Source: Rheum nobile
Lineage: Eukaryota; Streptophyta; Magnoliopsida; Caryophyllales; Polygonaceae
Direction of reading: 5' to 3'
Length of the DNA: 64,000 bases
NCBI GenBank assembly: GCA_027886185.1
Contig: WOAB01000568.1
Coordinates: 5,650,501-5,714,500, forward strand
The translations under genes and the position numbers were made by a program. Below, one piece after another: positions 11,276 to 20,900 of this stretch. Below the pieces are notes generated by a model. That model saw only the letters and a program-made list of their open reading frames with translations, was not told the origin of the DNA and did no database searches. Positions within the stretch are counted from its first letter, which is position 1, and the number at the start of each line of letters is the position of its first letter.

Positions 11276-12839
11276 CTATTGTCCCTGAATTTCATCCACT
11301 TGTGTTCCGCTCCTCAGCGTCATTGCACATACGTTCTCCCTCGGGTTGACTATCGTTTGAGATGGTAGTTTTCCCGAGTCTCGGGCTTCCAGTCTGCTCA
11401 CTGCGATGGAGATTTGCCCCACTTGCTTCTCCAAGTTCTGAATACTTGACCGCATCTCTTGATTTTGTTGGACCATAGTGTTTGCCAACGTCGAAACACT
11501 CTGAGCGAGAGACTTATGTTGCTGGACCACCGCTTGAATTTGTTGGCCCATCTCTTGATTTTGTTGGGCCATAGTGCTTGCCAACGTCGATACGCTCTGG
11601 GTGAGGGTCCTGATCATGTCATCACCGGACATAGATGAACTTGAGCCTTGGCCTTGAGGTCTAGGGTCATATTGTGCTCTACATTGTTGTTGTTGACCTC
11701 CAGGCTGCTGAAATTGTTGTGGGCGCAGTAGGAACTGTGGCAGCCTCTGGTGAAACTCCTGATTATCATGGCCCTGAGGAGGATTCTGTTGGTTCCCGTA
11801 TCTCAAATTGGGGTGATCTCTCCACCCTGGATTGTAAGTGTTGGAGTACGGGTCATATCTTGGTCTAGGAGGACCGAAACCTCCTATATCATTTACTTTA
11901 GCAGTAAGCTCCTGCAGCGTGGGACATGCATCAGTAGGGTGCATCGTGTCATAGCATATCCCACAAGACTTGACTTGTTGCGGGGTGCCCTTCGTCATAA
12001 ATCTCCTCATCATCTCCTTCATCTCAGCCATCTCAGAAATTAGTGAGGATGATGGCTGAGAGTCTGCAGCCTTGACTGATTGGGCGCCCGCCCTCTTGCT
12101 GAACTGTCTTGAGCCCTCAGATAGCTCAAAGAATACCTCAAACGCTGTAGCAGGCGTCTTGTTCAAAATGTTCCCACCACAGGCTGCATTCACCATCCGA
12201 CGCTCGTCGTCAAGAAGTCCTCCATACAAATAAAGTACGAGGTCTTGGTCAGAATACCCATGGTAGGGGCAGCTAGAAATCAACCCTTTAAAACCTCTTG
12301 TAGTACTCGTACAACGTCTTAGTGGCCTACTGTTCAATATTGCTAATGTTCCTCTTCAGGCTATTGAGCTTCGTCGTAGGGAAGTACTTCTCCAGGAAGG
12401 CTTTCGTCATCTTAGCCCATGTGTCTATGCTTCTTGGAGCCAAATAGTAGAACCAATCATTGGCCGAATCCTTGAGAGAGAAAGGAAAGGCCCTCAGCTT
12501 GATCTGGTCCTCAGTAACGCCTCGTGGCTTCATGCTGGTGCAGACAGCGTGGAATTCAGACAGAGGTTTGTTGGGGTCTTCTCCACTCATCCCATGGAAG
12601 TGAGGTAGTAAGTGAATCAACCTAGATTTGAGCTCGAAATTCACGCCATCTGCCAGCTCGGGAAAGTGCACAGCAAGCGGTTGCTGCTCTAGATTCGGGG
12701 CACTCAACTGCCTCAAAGTCGGTGCTTCTTCAGCCATCTCTTGTTGCGTATGGGCTGCTACACGGTGTCTGAAAAGTGTTCTTTCAATCCATGTATCAAA
12801 ATCTAAAAGTGGGGAGTCAGTAGCACGGGTATGGACCAT
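11276..12839 (-). pseudogene. Athila-like gag with stop and frameshift
   Basis: The start ATG at 12839 opens MVHTRATDSPLLDFD. The gag core follows, with LPHFHGMSGEDPNKPLSEF and LRAFPFSLKDSANDWFYYL, up to an in-frame TAG at about 12324-12326. An extra T in a TTTT run at about 12288-12291 shifts the frame. The second frame carries FKGLISSCPYHGYSDQ, then YLYGGLLDDERRMVNAACGG, then a glutamine-rich zone with a CGICYDTMHPTDACP zinc-type motif. It closes with VCAMTLRSGTQVDE, the usual Athila gag-protease boundary. Capsid-like protein, interrupted twice, so not functional as read. Confidence 0.85.
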
Positions 12840-12900
12840 AAGATAGGTCTATACAAAAGTTGGCACACAAACAAACACAAAGAAAAATTAAAACTTGCCT

Positions 12901-12919
12901 CCCCGGCAACGACGCCAAT
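12901..12919 (-). promoter_or_regulatory. Primer binding site, tRNA-Asp type
   Basis: The minus strand reads TGGCGTCGTTGCCGGGG directly after the 5' LTR, spaced by AAT. It matches the TGGCGCCGTTGCCGGGG site used by Athila elements except for one base. Confidence 0.75.
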
Positions 12920-12920
12920 T

Positions 12921-14261
12921 TGATAAGGGATAAAGTCATTATGCCTAATCAAAGTAATCCTCAAAAACCTAACTAAGTATAGTAGGCAAGCAAGGGTCGA
13001 ATCCCACATGGAGGTAGCAATCTTTATAAGTGAAAAAGGTGTATGCCAAAGGTAACAAAGGGGGGTTTTTGGTTTGTTTGCAAATAACAAAGTAAATCAA
13101 AGTAAAGGTTGTAATCAATTGATGAGAAATAACTTAGCCAGACAAATATCCACCATTCATTTGATTGGTTGATCCTAGATTATCTCAATTCCTTCCTATG
13201 AATATTCTTGTCCCTATTCTGAAATAGTTATCAGTCAAATCAGTCTTGATAACCCTAACTATCAAATGCACAAGAAACTATCAAGATTTAATTCAATAGC
13301 AGCAGTAAGCATAGGAATTAACCAGGATACATGCAACACCAGACAACTCGTCAACATTTAACACATAATCAATTCTTTTCACAATAAACTAGTCCAACCA
13401 GTCCTAGAATATCAAGTTTGCTACACAAGATAAGGGATTTCAACTAGAAATATCCAAACCCTAGCAATAGACAATTACTAATATCAACTAGGTGATCATG
13501 CCAGTCAAATCAGCAAGAATCAATAGGAATAAGCACAAAGAGAAGAGATAGAATCAAATGAAAGGAAATATAGTTATAATCTCACAACCAAATACAAACG
13601 AAGGCTTCAATCGTCGGACTAAGCAAAAGTTGCTTAGTTCTTCATAGTCTTGGAAACGTAAAACTCAAAGGGAAAAACAATGCGTAAACTGAATAATGCC
13701 TGAATGATGAAAGGATGCTGCTAACTAATAGGTTATAAAACCCTAGCAAACCTAATTCTAAAAAGATAACAAATAAAATCAAAAAGGAAATAACGAAATA
13801 AATTAAATAAAAGAAAAGGAAACAACAATAAAACAGATCTTCTGACGAAATCTCGGCGCGCGTCGATGAACAGTTTCTGCGACCGCGGACAAATTTCCGC
13901 GACCGCGGAAAAGTTACTGTAAAACCCTCGCGTCTTCGTATTTCCGCGACCGCGGCTTTGGCCCCCGCGACCGCGGATCTTCTCGTTGTTGCTCTTCTCG
14001 CCTCGTATTATTCCGCGACCGCGGCGGTGAATTCCGCACCCGCGGAAAACCTTCTGTAGCTTCTCTTCAACTCCTTCTTCGGTCTTCTCATGTGGCTTTC
14101 TCCTCCATCTTCTTATGTCTTCATTTAAGCTCTTCAAACCACCAAATCAACACTTCTTCTCCTCAACTCCATTCTCCACAATTATGCTCTAAATACATCC
14201 AAATGGTACCTAAAACTCCGATAACAACTCCTAGTTAAACCCTACAAAGTAGCGCTGATCA
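12921..14261 (-). repeat. Athila-like 5' LTR, 1341 bp
   Basis: Begins TGATAAGGGATAAAG and ends GCGCTGATCA on the plus strand, followed by GGGTC. Same length as its partner at 7555-8895. GC palindromes lie at about 13877-14045. Confidence 0.9.
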
Positions 14262-14440
14262 GGGTCCACTTGTCCCTGATGAACATCTTGCCGCAGGGTC
14301 GGGTCATTATTATGCGAGCCAGATCTCGCGTCATCCCCTTGCTGAGTAGCACTCCTCAGCTGAACTCGGGAACCATTGTTAGGACCTCCATTAGCTTCTT
14401 GGTTGGTGGATTGGGTGTTCACCATCTGTTGATGAACCAT
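14262..14440 (-). pseudogene. Tekay-like gag, N-terminal part
   Basis: The minus-strand ATG at about 14440 starts MVHQQMVNTQSTNQ and reads to HQGQVDP at the insertion junction. It continues in frame at 7549 once the Athila-like element and one copy of GGGTC are discounted. The segment is asparagine/glutamine-rich, as is usual for the disordered start of plant gypsy Gag. Confidence 0.7.
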
Positions 14441-15069
14441 AACGTCAAATTAAAATCTTCCAACTTGTATATGATACTTAATCACTTACGTTATGATACG
14501 AATTATAAGGGTCCAAACCAATAACTTTATATTAGTTTGACTTACCCTCCACCATTAACCTTAAAAACGATCTTCTTTTCTTTACTTGAGAATGGATCCA
14601 TTAGGAGAAGTATCAACCTTTAAATGACATTAACCTAAGAAGAGACAGTATCCCTAAGAATGGATTTAAGGAATAAGTAATAACTCAAAGCTTGCAGAAG
14701 TTTGAAAAACTACTTATTATTAAACCGTATACTTTATACATATAAATCTTATATACTTAACTTGGTAAAATCATTATTTATATAGTTATTTTCCTGAAAT
14801 AAAGACATTATTGTTTCTTTGTAAACTTTTACCAAAATCCAAACCATACTTTTAAAGTTATAACACAAACTTAATTTTAAACATTTATAACATTATTTTA
14901 TAACAGTACTATGAAAATTAGTGCTTAACACAAGAGAGTTTAACATTACTTTTAACACCATTTTGAACCTCATTTTATTCAATCAATATTAGGAGAACAT
15001 TACTTTTAACTTTCCTAAATCTTAAGATGAGCAATGTGGGATAAAACGGTTTATCGACCCATATTGGTG
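14441..15069. other. Leader or unrelated AT-rich DNA of the Tekay-like element
   Basis: It lies between gag and the recognisable partial 5' LTR. No match to the 3' LTR segment 2286-4085 was seen, and no primer site could be fixed. Bases about 15024-15071 duplicate about 15165-15212 (words GATGAGCAATGTGGGATAAA and TTTATCGACCC), which points to a local rearrangement at the LTR edge. Confidence 0.45.
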
Positions 15070-15663
15070 GGGAGTGTCTAGACCTATATATATATAGTTG
15101 TTTCCCCAACCTTTCTTCTTCTTCTCTCTTTCAGATGTGGGATGAGAGTTTTATCAATATTTCTAAGATGAGCAATGTGGGATAAAACGGTTTATCGACC
15201 CATATTGGTGGATAATTTCGAACCACTTACTATTGAAATTACGTCTCCATGCAAACTAGAGAATTGTAGATCTCTGAGTCTAGTTTCGAATGCATCTTGA
15301 ATTATCGAAATCCGAGATTTGTGGAAAAAGATATGCCCGTTCTACGAAGCTGCCTCGAACACAAATATTCATGCGGGATTGCCTATGAAAATTCTAAACT
15401 TAAATCAAATTGGTCCATCATTAATCAAAACACCTAGTTTTTATCCGTCACTTTGATTTATTTCATTCCAATACTAACTAGGGCTTGTTTGGATAAATGT
15501 TAAAGATATCCACAAATGTTTTTAGCTCGTTCACATCAAACACAAATAGTCTAAGTTATCAAATTATATTTTTTTGGACTCAAAATTATCTTACCCGATT
15601 ATAGATTATGCATATCACGTCATGCTTACAAAACAAGAGTTGGGACTTTTAGGGGTTATTACA
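15070..15663 (-). repeat. Partial Tekay-like 5' LTR
   Basis: Matches about 4085-4677 of the 3' LTR and ends with the same GGGGTTATTACA. Only the U3-side 594 bp are recognisable, so the 5' LTR is truncated or replaced on its gag side. Confidence 0.7.
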
Positions 15664-15735
15664 ACTATTGTTACTCTATTATCTGTTACTATATTCCGCT
15701 GCCCAAGAAACAGTTCTACCGTTCCTTGTACTAAC
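15664..15735 (+). repeat. SIRE-like copia LTR, middle piece
   Basis: This 72-bp island lies between the Tekay-like and CRM-like elements. It starts with ACTAT (right half of the Tekay duplication) and ends with CTAAC (left half of the CRM duplication). Joined to 23398-23417 it restores the LTR end TTCTACA before the primer site. Confidence 0.65.
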
Positions 15736-16468
15736 TGATGAGGAATCATCCCCGCCATTAGTGCCAACCTTTGATGGACCGATTACTAGGTCAAGATTGA
15801 AGGAACTACGTCAAGAGCTGGAGACGTTTATGGCACATGATGTATCACATGACGAAGAGGATAAGTCCAAAGTCAAGGCGTTGACTTTATTGGTCAACGT
15901 TACATATGTTTAATCTTATTAATTTCTGCATTGGATATTTTTAGGATTATTATTTATTTATTTTCAGCTTTCTATTTTCGGATATTTCGGGATTAAGTGT
16001 AACCCGTTTTGGGAAGCTAGGGCCGGCCCTCCTAGGGTATTTAAGGCCTCCCTTGTCTTCTTCATTAGGCAGATTTCTCATATTGTTAAAACACAAAAAC
16101 AGAGCTTGGGTTTTGCTTTGAAACTCGGCTCCCCATGAGAGTCTCAATCGATTGTTCTTTCCTGCTTAGTTGTTTTCGTCTTTGTCAAGTCCCTCTGGAG
16201 TTGGTGATTTCGTACTTCATAAGCAATCCTCTCCGTGCTCCAAGTTCGTCCGCGATTCTTGGTTGTGTGGCGTTGTAGAGATCGGGTTGGTAGATCGTTC
16301 GACAAGGTTCCTTGCTATCAAGCAAGCGGGTTTTCTCGTCGTTTCTATTGGTTCTATCTATTATCCTATCCATTAGTTTCACTTCCGCTATTGTTCTAAT
16401 CTTGTGTTTTCTTTTGTTTTGAGATCCGTTGCCTAGATCCATCTTCTACACGGCTAATTCCCGTATCA
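15736..16468 (+). repeat. CRM-like 5' LTR, 733 bp
   Basis: Almost identical to 22665-23397. A TATTTAAGG box-like word at about 16038 precedes a CTTCTTCATTAGGCAG stretch, a plausible promoter and transcript start. The first 178 bp duplicate the end of the polyprotein frame. Confidence 0.9.
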
Positions 16469-16470
16469 AT

Positions 16471-16483
16471 TGGTATCAAGAGC
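16471..16483 (+). promoter_or_regulatory. Primer binding site, initiator-Met tRNA type
   Basis: TGGTATCAAGAGC lies two bases after the 5' LTR. It differs from the consensus TGGTATCAGAGC by one inserted base. Confidence 0.8.
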
Positions 16484-17943
16484 TTTGCGGCTTCGGATCG
16501 CCTTTGACGGTTCCAGATTCATCATCAAAAATTGGATCTTCCTGTTTTCAATCGTCAATTGAATTTCTTTGTTTGAGTCACATTAGTGAATTGTTAGTCT
16601 GACTGATTGTTTGCTCTTGTTTGTTTTGGAAAGGAGTTCGTTGCGGTTGATTGTGACTACGAGGATCCACAAAAACATACCAAAACCGTCCAAAAATCAA
16701 CAAAAAATTTCGGCCCCCCTCTTCCACCATTGTTGTTCGAACCCTAGCTTGGCGAGCAAGACACGACGGCGTCCAGGTTCGTGCGCACCAGAGATCCGGT
16801 TGTTCAATTTTGGTAATCTTCAAGATACTTGCTTGATTTTCTAGAGATTTTATTTTATCTTTATGGTGTAATATCCCAGGAAAAACAAGTTGCCTAAAAG
16901 AAAATTATATCAAAAAAAAAAAAAAACATTATCGAAATTAAAAAAAAAAGAAAAAAAAAGAGGAAAAGGCATCTGGGATTTTTGAGAATTTTTCAGAATT
17001 TTTTTTTTTTCGAAATATAAAAAACTAAAAAAATAAAAAAAATAAAAAAAATTAGGGTTCCGTTTCATATTTTTTTTCGGACCTCTTTGTCGCCGCAATA
17101 GTACCCGGCCACAACCCGACCGGGTCCAGACCGGGTGAGCCTCAGTTAACCCAGCCCTCACGTACCTGCCACCGACCCGGCCCCAACCCGACCGGGTCCC
17201 ACCCCGGGTTGCGCTCAGTCGCCACCACCCGGCCTCCACCCGACCGGGTCCTGCCCGGGTTCCGCTCAGTCGAGCCCCACACCGGCCTGTCCCCACCCGA
17301 CCCCAACCCGACCGGGTCCCACCCCGGGTTGCTCTCAGTCCACCCCACCCGACCCCAACCCGACCGGGTCCCACCCCAGGTTGCTCTCAGTCCACCCCAC
17401 CCGACCCCAACCCGACCGGGTCCCACCCCGGGTTGCTCTCAGTCCACCCCACCCGACCCCAACCCGACCGGGTCCCACCCCGGGTTGCCCTCAGTCGAGC
17501 ACTACCCCCTCTTGCCCGAACCCCTTCTCCCTTCCGTTCCCTCGGGTCACTCTCGGCTCCAATTGGCTTCGTTCCGAGTCGACAGAGGTACGTCTTTCTG
17601 ACTTGCAATTCGCATTTCTTGAGTTCGAAACACATATATAGCCCCATCTTTAGTTGCATTTCATTCTTGTGACTATAGTTGTGTCGCTTTCCTTGTTGAG
17701 TCGTTCTCTAGTCTCGCTTTTGTTTGAGTCATTTTTTTTCGTCGTACATCTACTTGTCTTGTCTACTACATCTCTGCTTGACCTTGATTTGCTGCGTCTC
17801 TTGAGCACATAGAGAACTTGTCATTTACGAGCCTAACTTCGCAGGTTGTACAATCACCGAGTGCAAACACTTGAGAGTTTTTTTTTTTTTTTTTTTGGTT
17901 TTCCTAACCTTAACGTCTTTCTGTGTTCGTCTAAGTGGTGATC
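16484..17943 (+). other. CRM-like untranslated leader
   Basis: About 1.46 kb between the primer site and gag with no convincing coding frame. It contains poly-A tracts at 16910-17055, the 52-bp GC-rich tandem array at about 17107-17500 and a T18 run at 17879-17896 shortly before the gag start. Confidence 0.7.
17107..17500 (+). repeat. 52-bp GC-rich tandem repeat
   Basis: At least four near-identical units lie at about 17284-17495, each 52 bp. A unit contains CACCCGACCCCAACCCGACC and GGGTCCCACCCCGGGTTG. More diverged units run back to 17107. The array generates long proline- or glycine-rich open frames on both strands that are not genes. Confidence 0.85.
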
Positions 17944-20900
17944 ATGACAGGTTCCGGTGATGAACAGGTTACTGCAAATGGTTCCCATGTCGATATGCAG
18001 GCGATGCTACAACAGTTGGCTTCTACAGTCGCGCAGTTGTCTGCGAAGTTTGACTCATTGGAGACCCGCTCTAACCCACTCCCGGCTGCGCAGGAACACA
18101 TTGGTCCATCGCATAGCGCACCGCTTCCCGCCACCGAGCCCTTGGTCGACCAAGCCACGGCCTACCAAGCGGCGATGGACGAGCATCGCCAACCGAGAGC
18201 CACTGGCACCGACCGCATACGCCCGATTCGGCATCCCGCACCTCGTGATAGGTCTGAGTCCCCCCCTATGTCGATACGTTCTAGTTTATGGGGTGATGAT
18301 GATATGCAGGACTATGAGCGCGAGGAGCGTAATGAGTGGCGTCCTTACCGCCCCCGGAATGACCGTGGACAGCCCCGCCGCCGTGAAGCCGAACAAGACG
18401 GCATTGGACGGATCAAAGTGAAGATCCCGGATTTTGATGGAAAGTGTGATCCAGACGTCTACCTTGAATGGGAGACAAAGATTGAGCAGATTTGGGGTTG
18501 CCACAATTTCCCTGAACATAAAAAGGTACAACTCGCTGCTCTTGAATTTACTGGTTATGCTTTGGTTTGGTGGGATTCTGTTGTGAAGGCTCGAAGACAA
18601 GCCATGGACCCTCCGGTCAACACATGGAACCAGATGAGAGCTATGATGAGGGCCCGCTTTGTTCCCCACCACCACAATAGAGTTCTCCGCAACCGTTTGG
18701 AGACTATGAGGCAAGGCTCTTTAGGTGTTGAAGAGGTCTACAACAATATGCAGATAGCCATGGCACGCGGCAACGTCGTCGAAGATGAAGAGGCCACTAT
18801 GTCCAGGTATCTACGTATCTTGCATCCTCATTTAGCTGACACTATAGAATTGTATCCCTATTCTACCATGACAGATTTGCTACACCAAGCAATTAAAGTG
18901 GAGAGACAATTCAAGTCCAGCTATACCCAACAACACCGCACGGTGCCACAACGCCAAAGCTGGCGTCCCGACCAGCAGCAGGGCCGCACTGGACACCAGA
19001 GATCCCGCCCAGCAACCGGTCCGCCTCGCGGCAATGAGCAGATTTCCCGTGGTGCGCACCCCTCTACCTCCACCGCACCACAGCAGCCCACACGGCCCGC
19101 CCCTGCAGTTACACGAGGTAACCCTGCTGACCCTCCTCCTAGAGCTAGAGATATCACTTGCTTTAAATGTCAAGGAAAGGGTCATTACATGAAGGATTGT
19201 CCTAATACTCGTGTTTTGATGATTAATCATTTGGGTGAGTTAGAGTCTGAGTCTGACACTGAGCATGAAAATTTAGTTGCTAGCCATGATATGAATGAGC
19301 ATGCCAATGATGATGATTTGGATTTTATTGAATATGAGCATGGTGATTCATTGATTGTTAGGAGGACTTTGCATGTTAATCAGGCTCCTTGTGATGATAA
19401 TCAACGTGAGAATTTGTTTCATACAAGATGTCTTGTTAAAGGGAAAGTTTGCAACATGATTATTGATGGTGGTAGTTGTTGTAACATTGCTAGTGTTGAA
19501 TTAGTTAATAAACTGCAACTCCCTACTTTTTTGCATCCTAGACCTTATAGACTTCATTGGATGAATGATTGTGGTGAACTCAAGGTGAATAGGCAAGCTA
19601 AGATTACACTTAAGCTAGGAACTTATGAGGATGAAATTTTATGTGATATTGTTCCTATGCAAGCTTGTCATATTTTGTTAGGTCGTCCTTGGCAATTTGA
19701 TAGACATGTTATTCATGATGGACGTACTAACCAACACGCCTTTGAGTTTCGTGGTAGGAAAGTGGTGTTGAAACCGATGACGCCGCTTCAAGTGGCTGAG
19801 GCTTATGATAAGAAAAGAGAGGTCGAGCGTAAGGGTAAGTCCCCAGCCGAACCATCCACTGCCTCCACACGGACCGACCTCACCCTCGCCTCTACCCCTA
19901 GCCGAGTGCTCTTAGCATCCAGCAGAGACCACCTGGTAGATTACCTTCCCCCGGACGTCGCCCTCATGTCCCTTTGTCAGGCCTATACCCTGTTAGGTGA
20001 CGACGACCGAGCTACACTCCCAGCTGCTGTCCAGACCCTTTTAGCTGAGTTCCTTGATGTTTTCCCGGATGAGATACCCCCTGGCCTACCCCCTATTAGA
20101 GGCATTGAGCACCAAATAGACCTGATTCCCGGTGCTACCCTACCCAACCGGCCTGCCTATAGGATGAACCCTACTGAGACCCAGGAAATCCAGAACCAAG
20201 TCCAGGACCTTCTAGATAAAGGGTATGTTAGAGAGAGCCGATCCAAGTGTGCTGTGCCTGTCTTACTCGTCCCCAAAAAGGACAATACTTGGCGTATGTG
20301 TGTTGATTGCAGGGCTATTAATAACATCACGATCAAGTACAGGCACCCGATCCCCAGGCTCGATGACATGTTGGATGAGCTCCATGGCGCCTCCACCTTC
20401 TCCAAGATCGATCTTCGCAGTGGATACCATCAAATCCGGATGAAGGAAGGAGACGAATGGAAGACAGCATTCAAGACGAAGTTTGGTTTGTATGAGTGGC
20501 TTGTTATGCCTTTCGGTTTGACTAATGCCCCCTCTACTTTTATGCGTCTTATGAATCATGTCTTGAGATCTTTTATTGGTAGATTTGTTGTAGTTTACTT
20601 TGATGATATTTTGATCTACAACAACTCTTTGGAAGCACATGCAGAGCACCTCAGGGAAGTTTTATCCACTCTCAGAGCTGTACAGTTGTATGGAAATCTG
20701 AAGAAGTGTGATTTTTGCACTGACAGAGTTGTGTTTCTTGGTTTTGTAGTGAGTGCTCATGGACTGCAAGTGGATCAAGAGAAGGTGCAAGCCATCCGTG
20801 ACTGGCCGACCCCGAAGAACCTAGGTGACGTGCGCAGTTTCCACGGCCTGGCTGGCTTCTACAGGAGGTTCGTTCGAGATTTTAGCACCATTGCAGCCCC

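Larger units (their letters stand above)
7555..14261 (-). mobile_element. Athila-like gag-protease element lacking RT and integrase
   Basis: A complete 6.7-kb insertion. It has two 1341-bp LTRs (7555-8895 and 12921-14261), each TGATAAGG...GCTGATCA on the plus strand, and the perfect duplication GGGTC. The minus-strand primer site, complementary to the tRNA-Asp 3' end, is at 12901-12917 and a polypurine tract (GCATGGGGGAATT) is at 8896-8908. The order on the minus strand is LTR, primer site, gag, GC-palindrome linker, retropepsin, 1.36 kb without recognisable pol, polypurine tract, LTR. RT, RNase H and integrase are absent, so mobility would need a helper. Gag and LTR motifs suit the Athila lineage. 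Confidence 0.85.
2286..15663 (-). mobile_element. Tekay-like Ty3/gypsy element, non-autonomous remnant
   Basis: A minus-strand element inside the copia LTR. Its 3' LTR is 2286-4677 and a partial 5' LTR is about 15070-15663. The minus-strand sequence before the 3' LTR has a GTTTCGGGGTCGAAAC palindrome followed by the polypurine tract AAGGGGGTAGTAT and then TGTAATAACC. That layout is typical of Tekay/Del chromoviruses. Flanks are GCTAT (2281-2285) and ACTAT (15664-15668), a 5-bp duplication with one mismatch. Only gag coding sequence remains, split by the Athila-like insertion; no protease, reverse transcriptase or integrase was found. It is either deleted or a derivative mobilised in trans. 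Confidence 0.7.

Noticed and set aside
16910..17601. Overlapping glycine/arginine- or proline-rich ORFs of 90-154 residues on both strands
   Set aside because: They are translations of the 52-bp GC-rich tandem array in the CRM-like leader, open in several frames at once.
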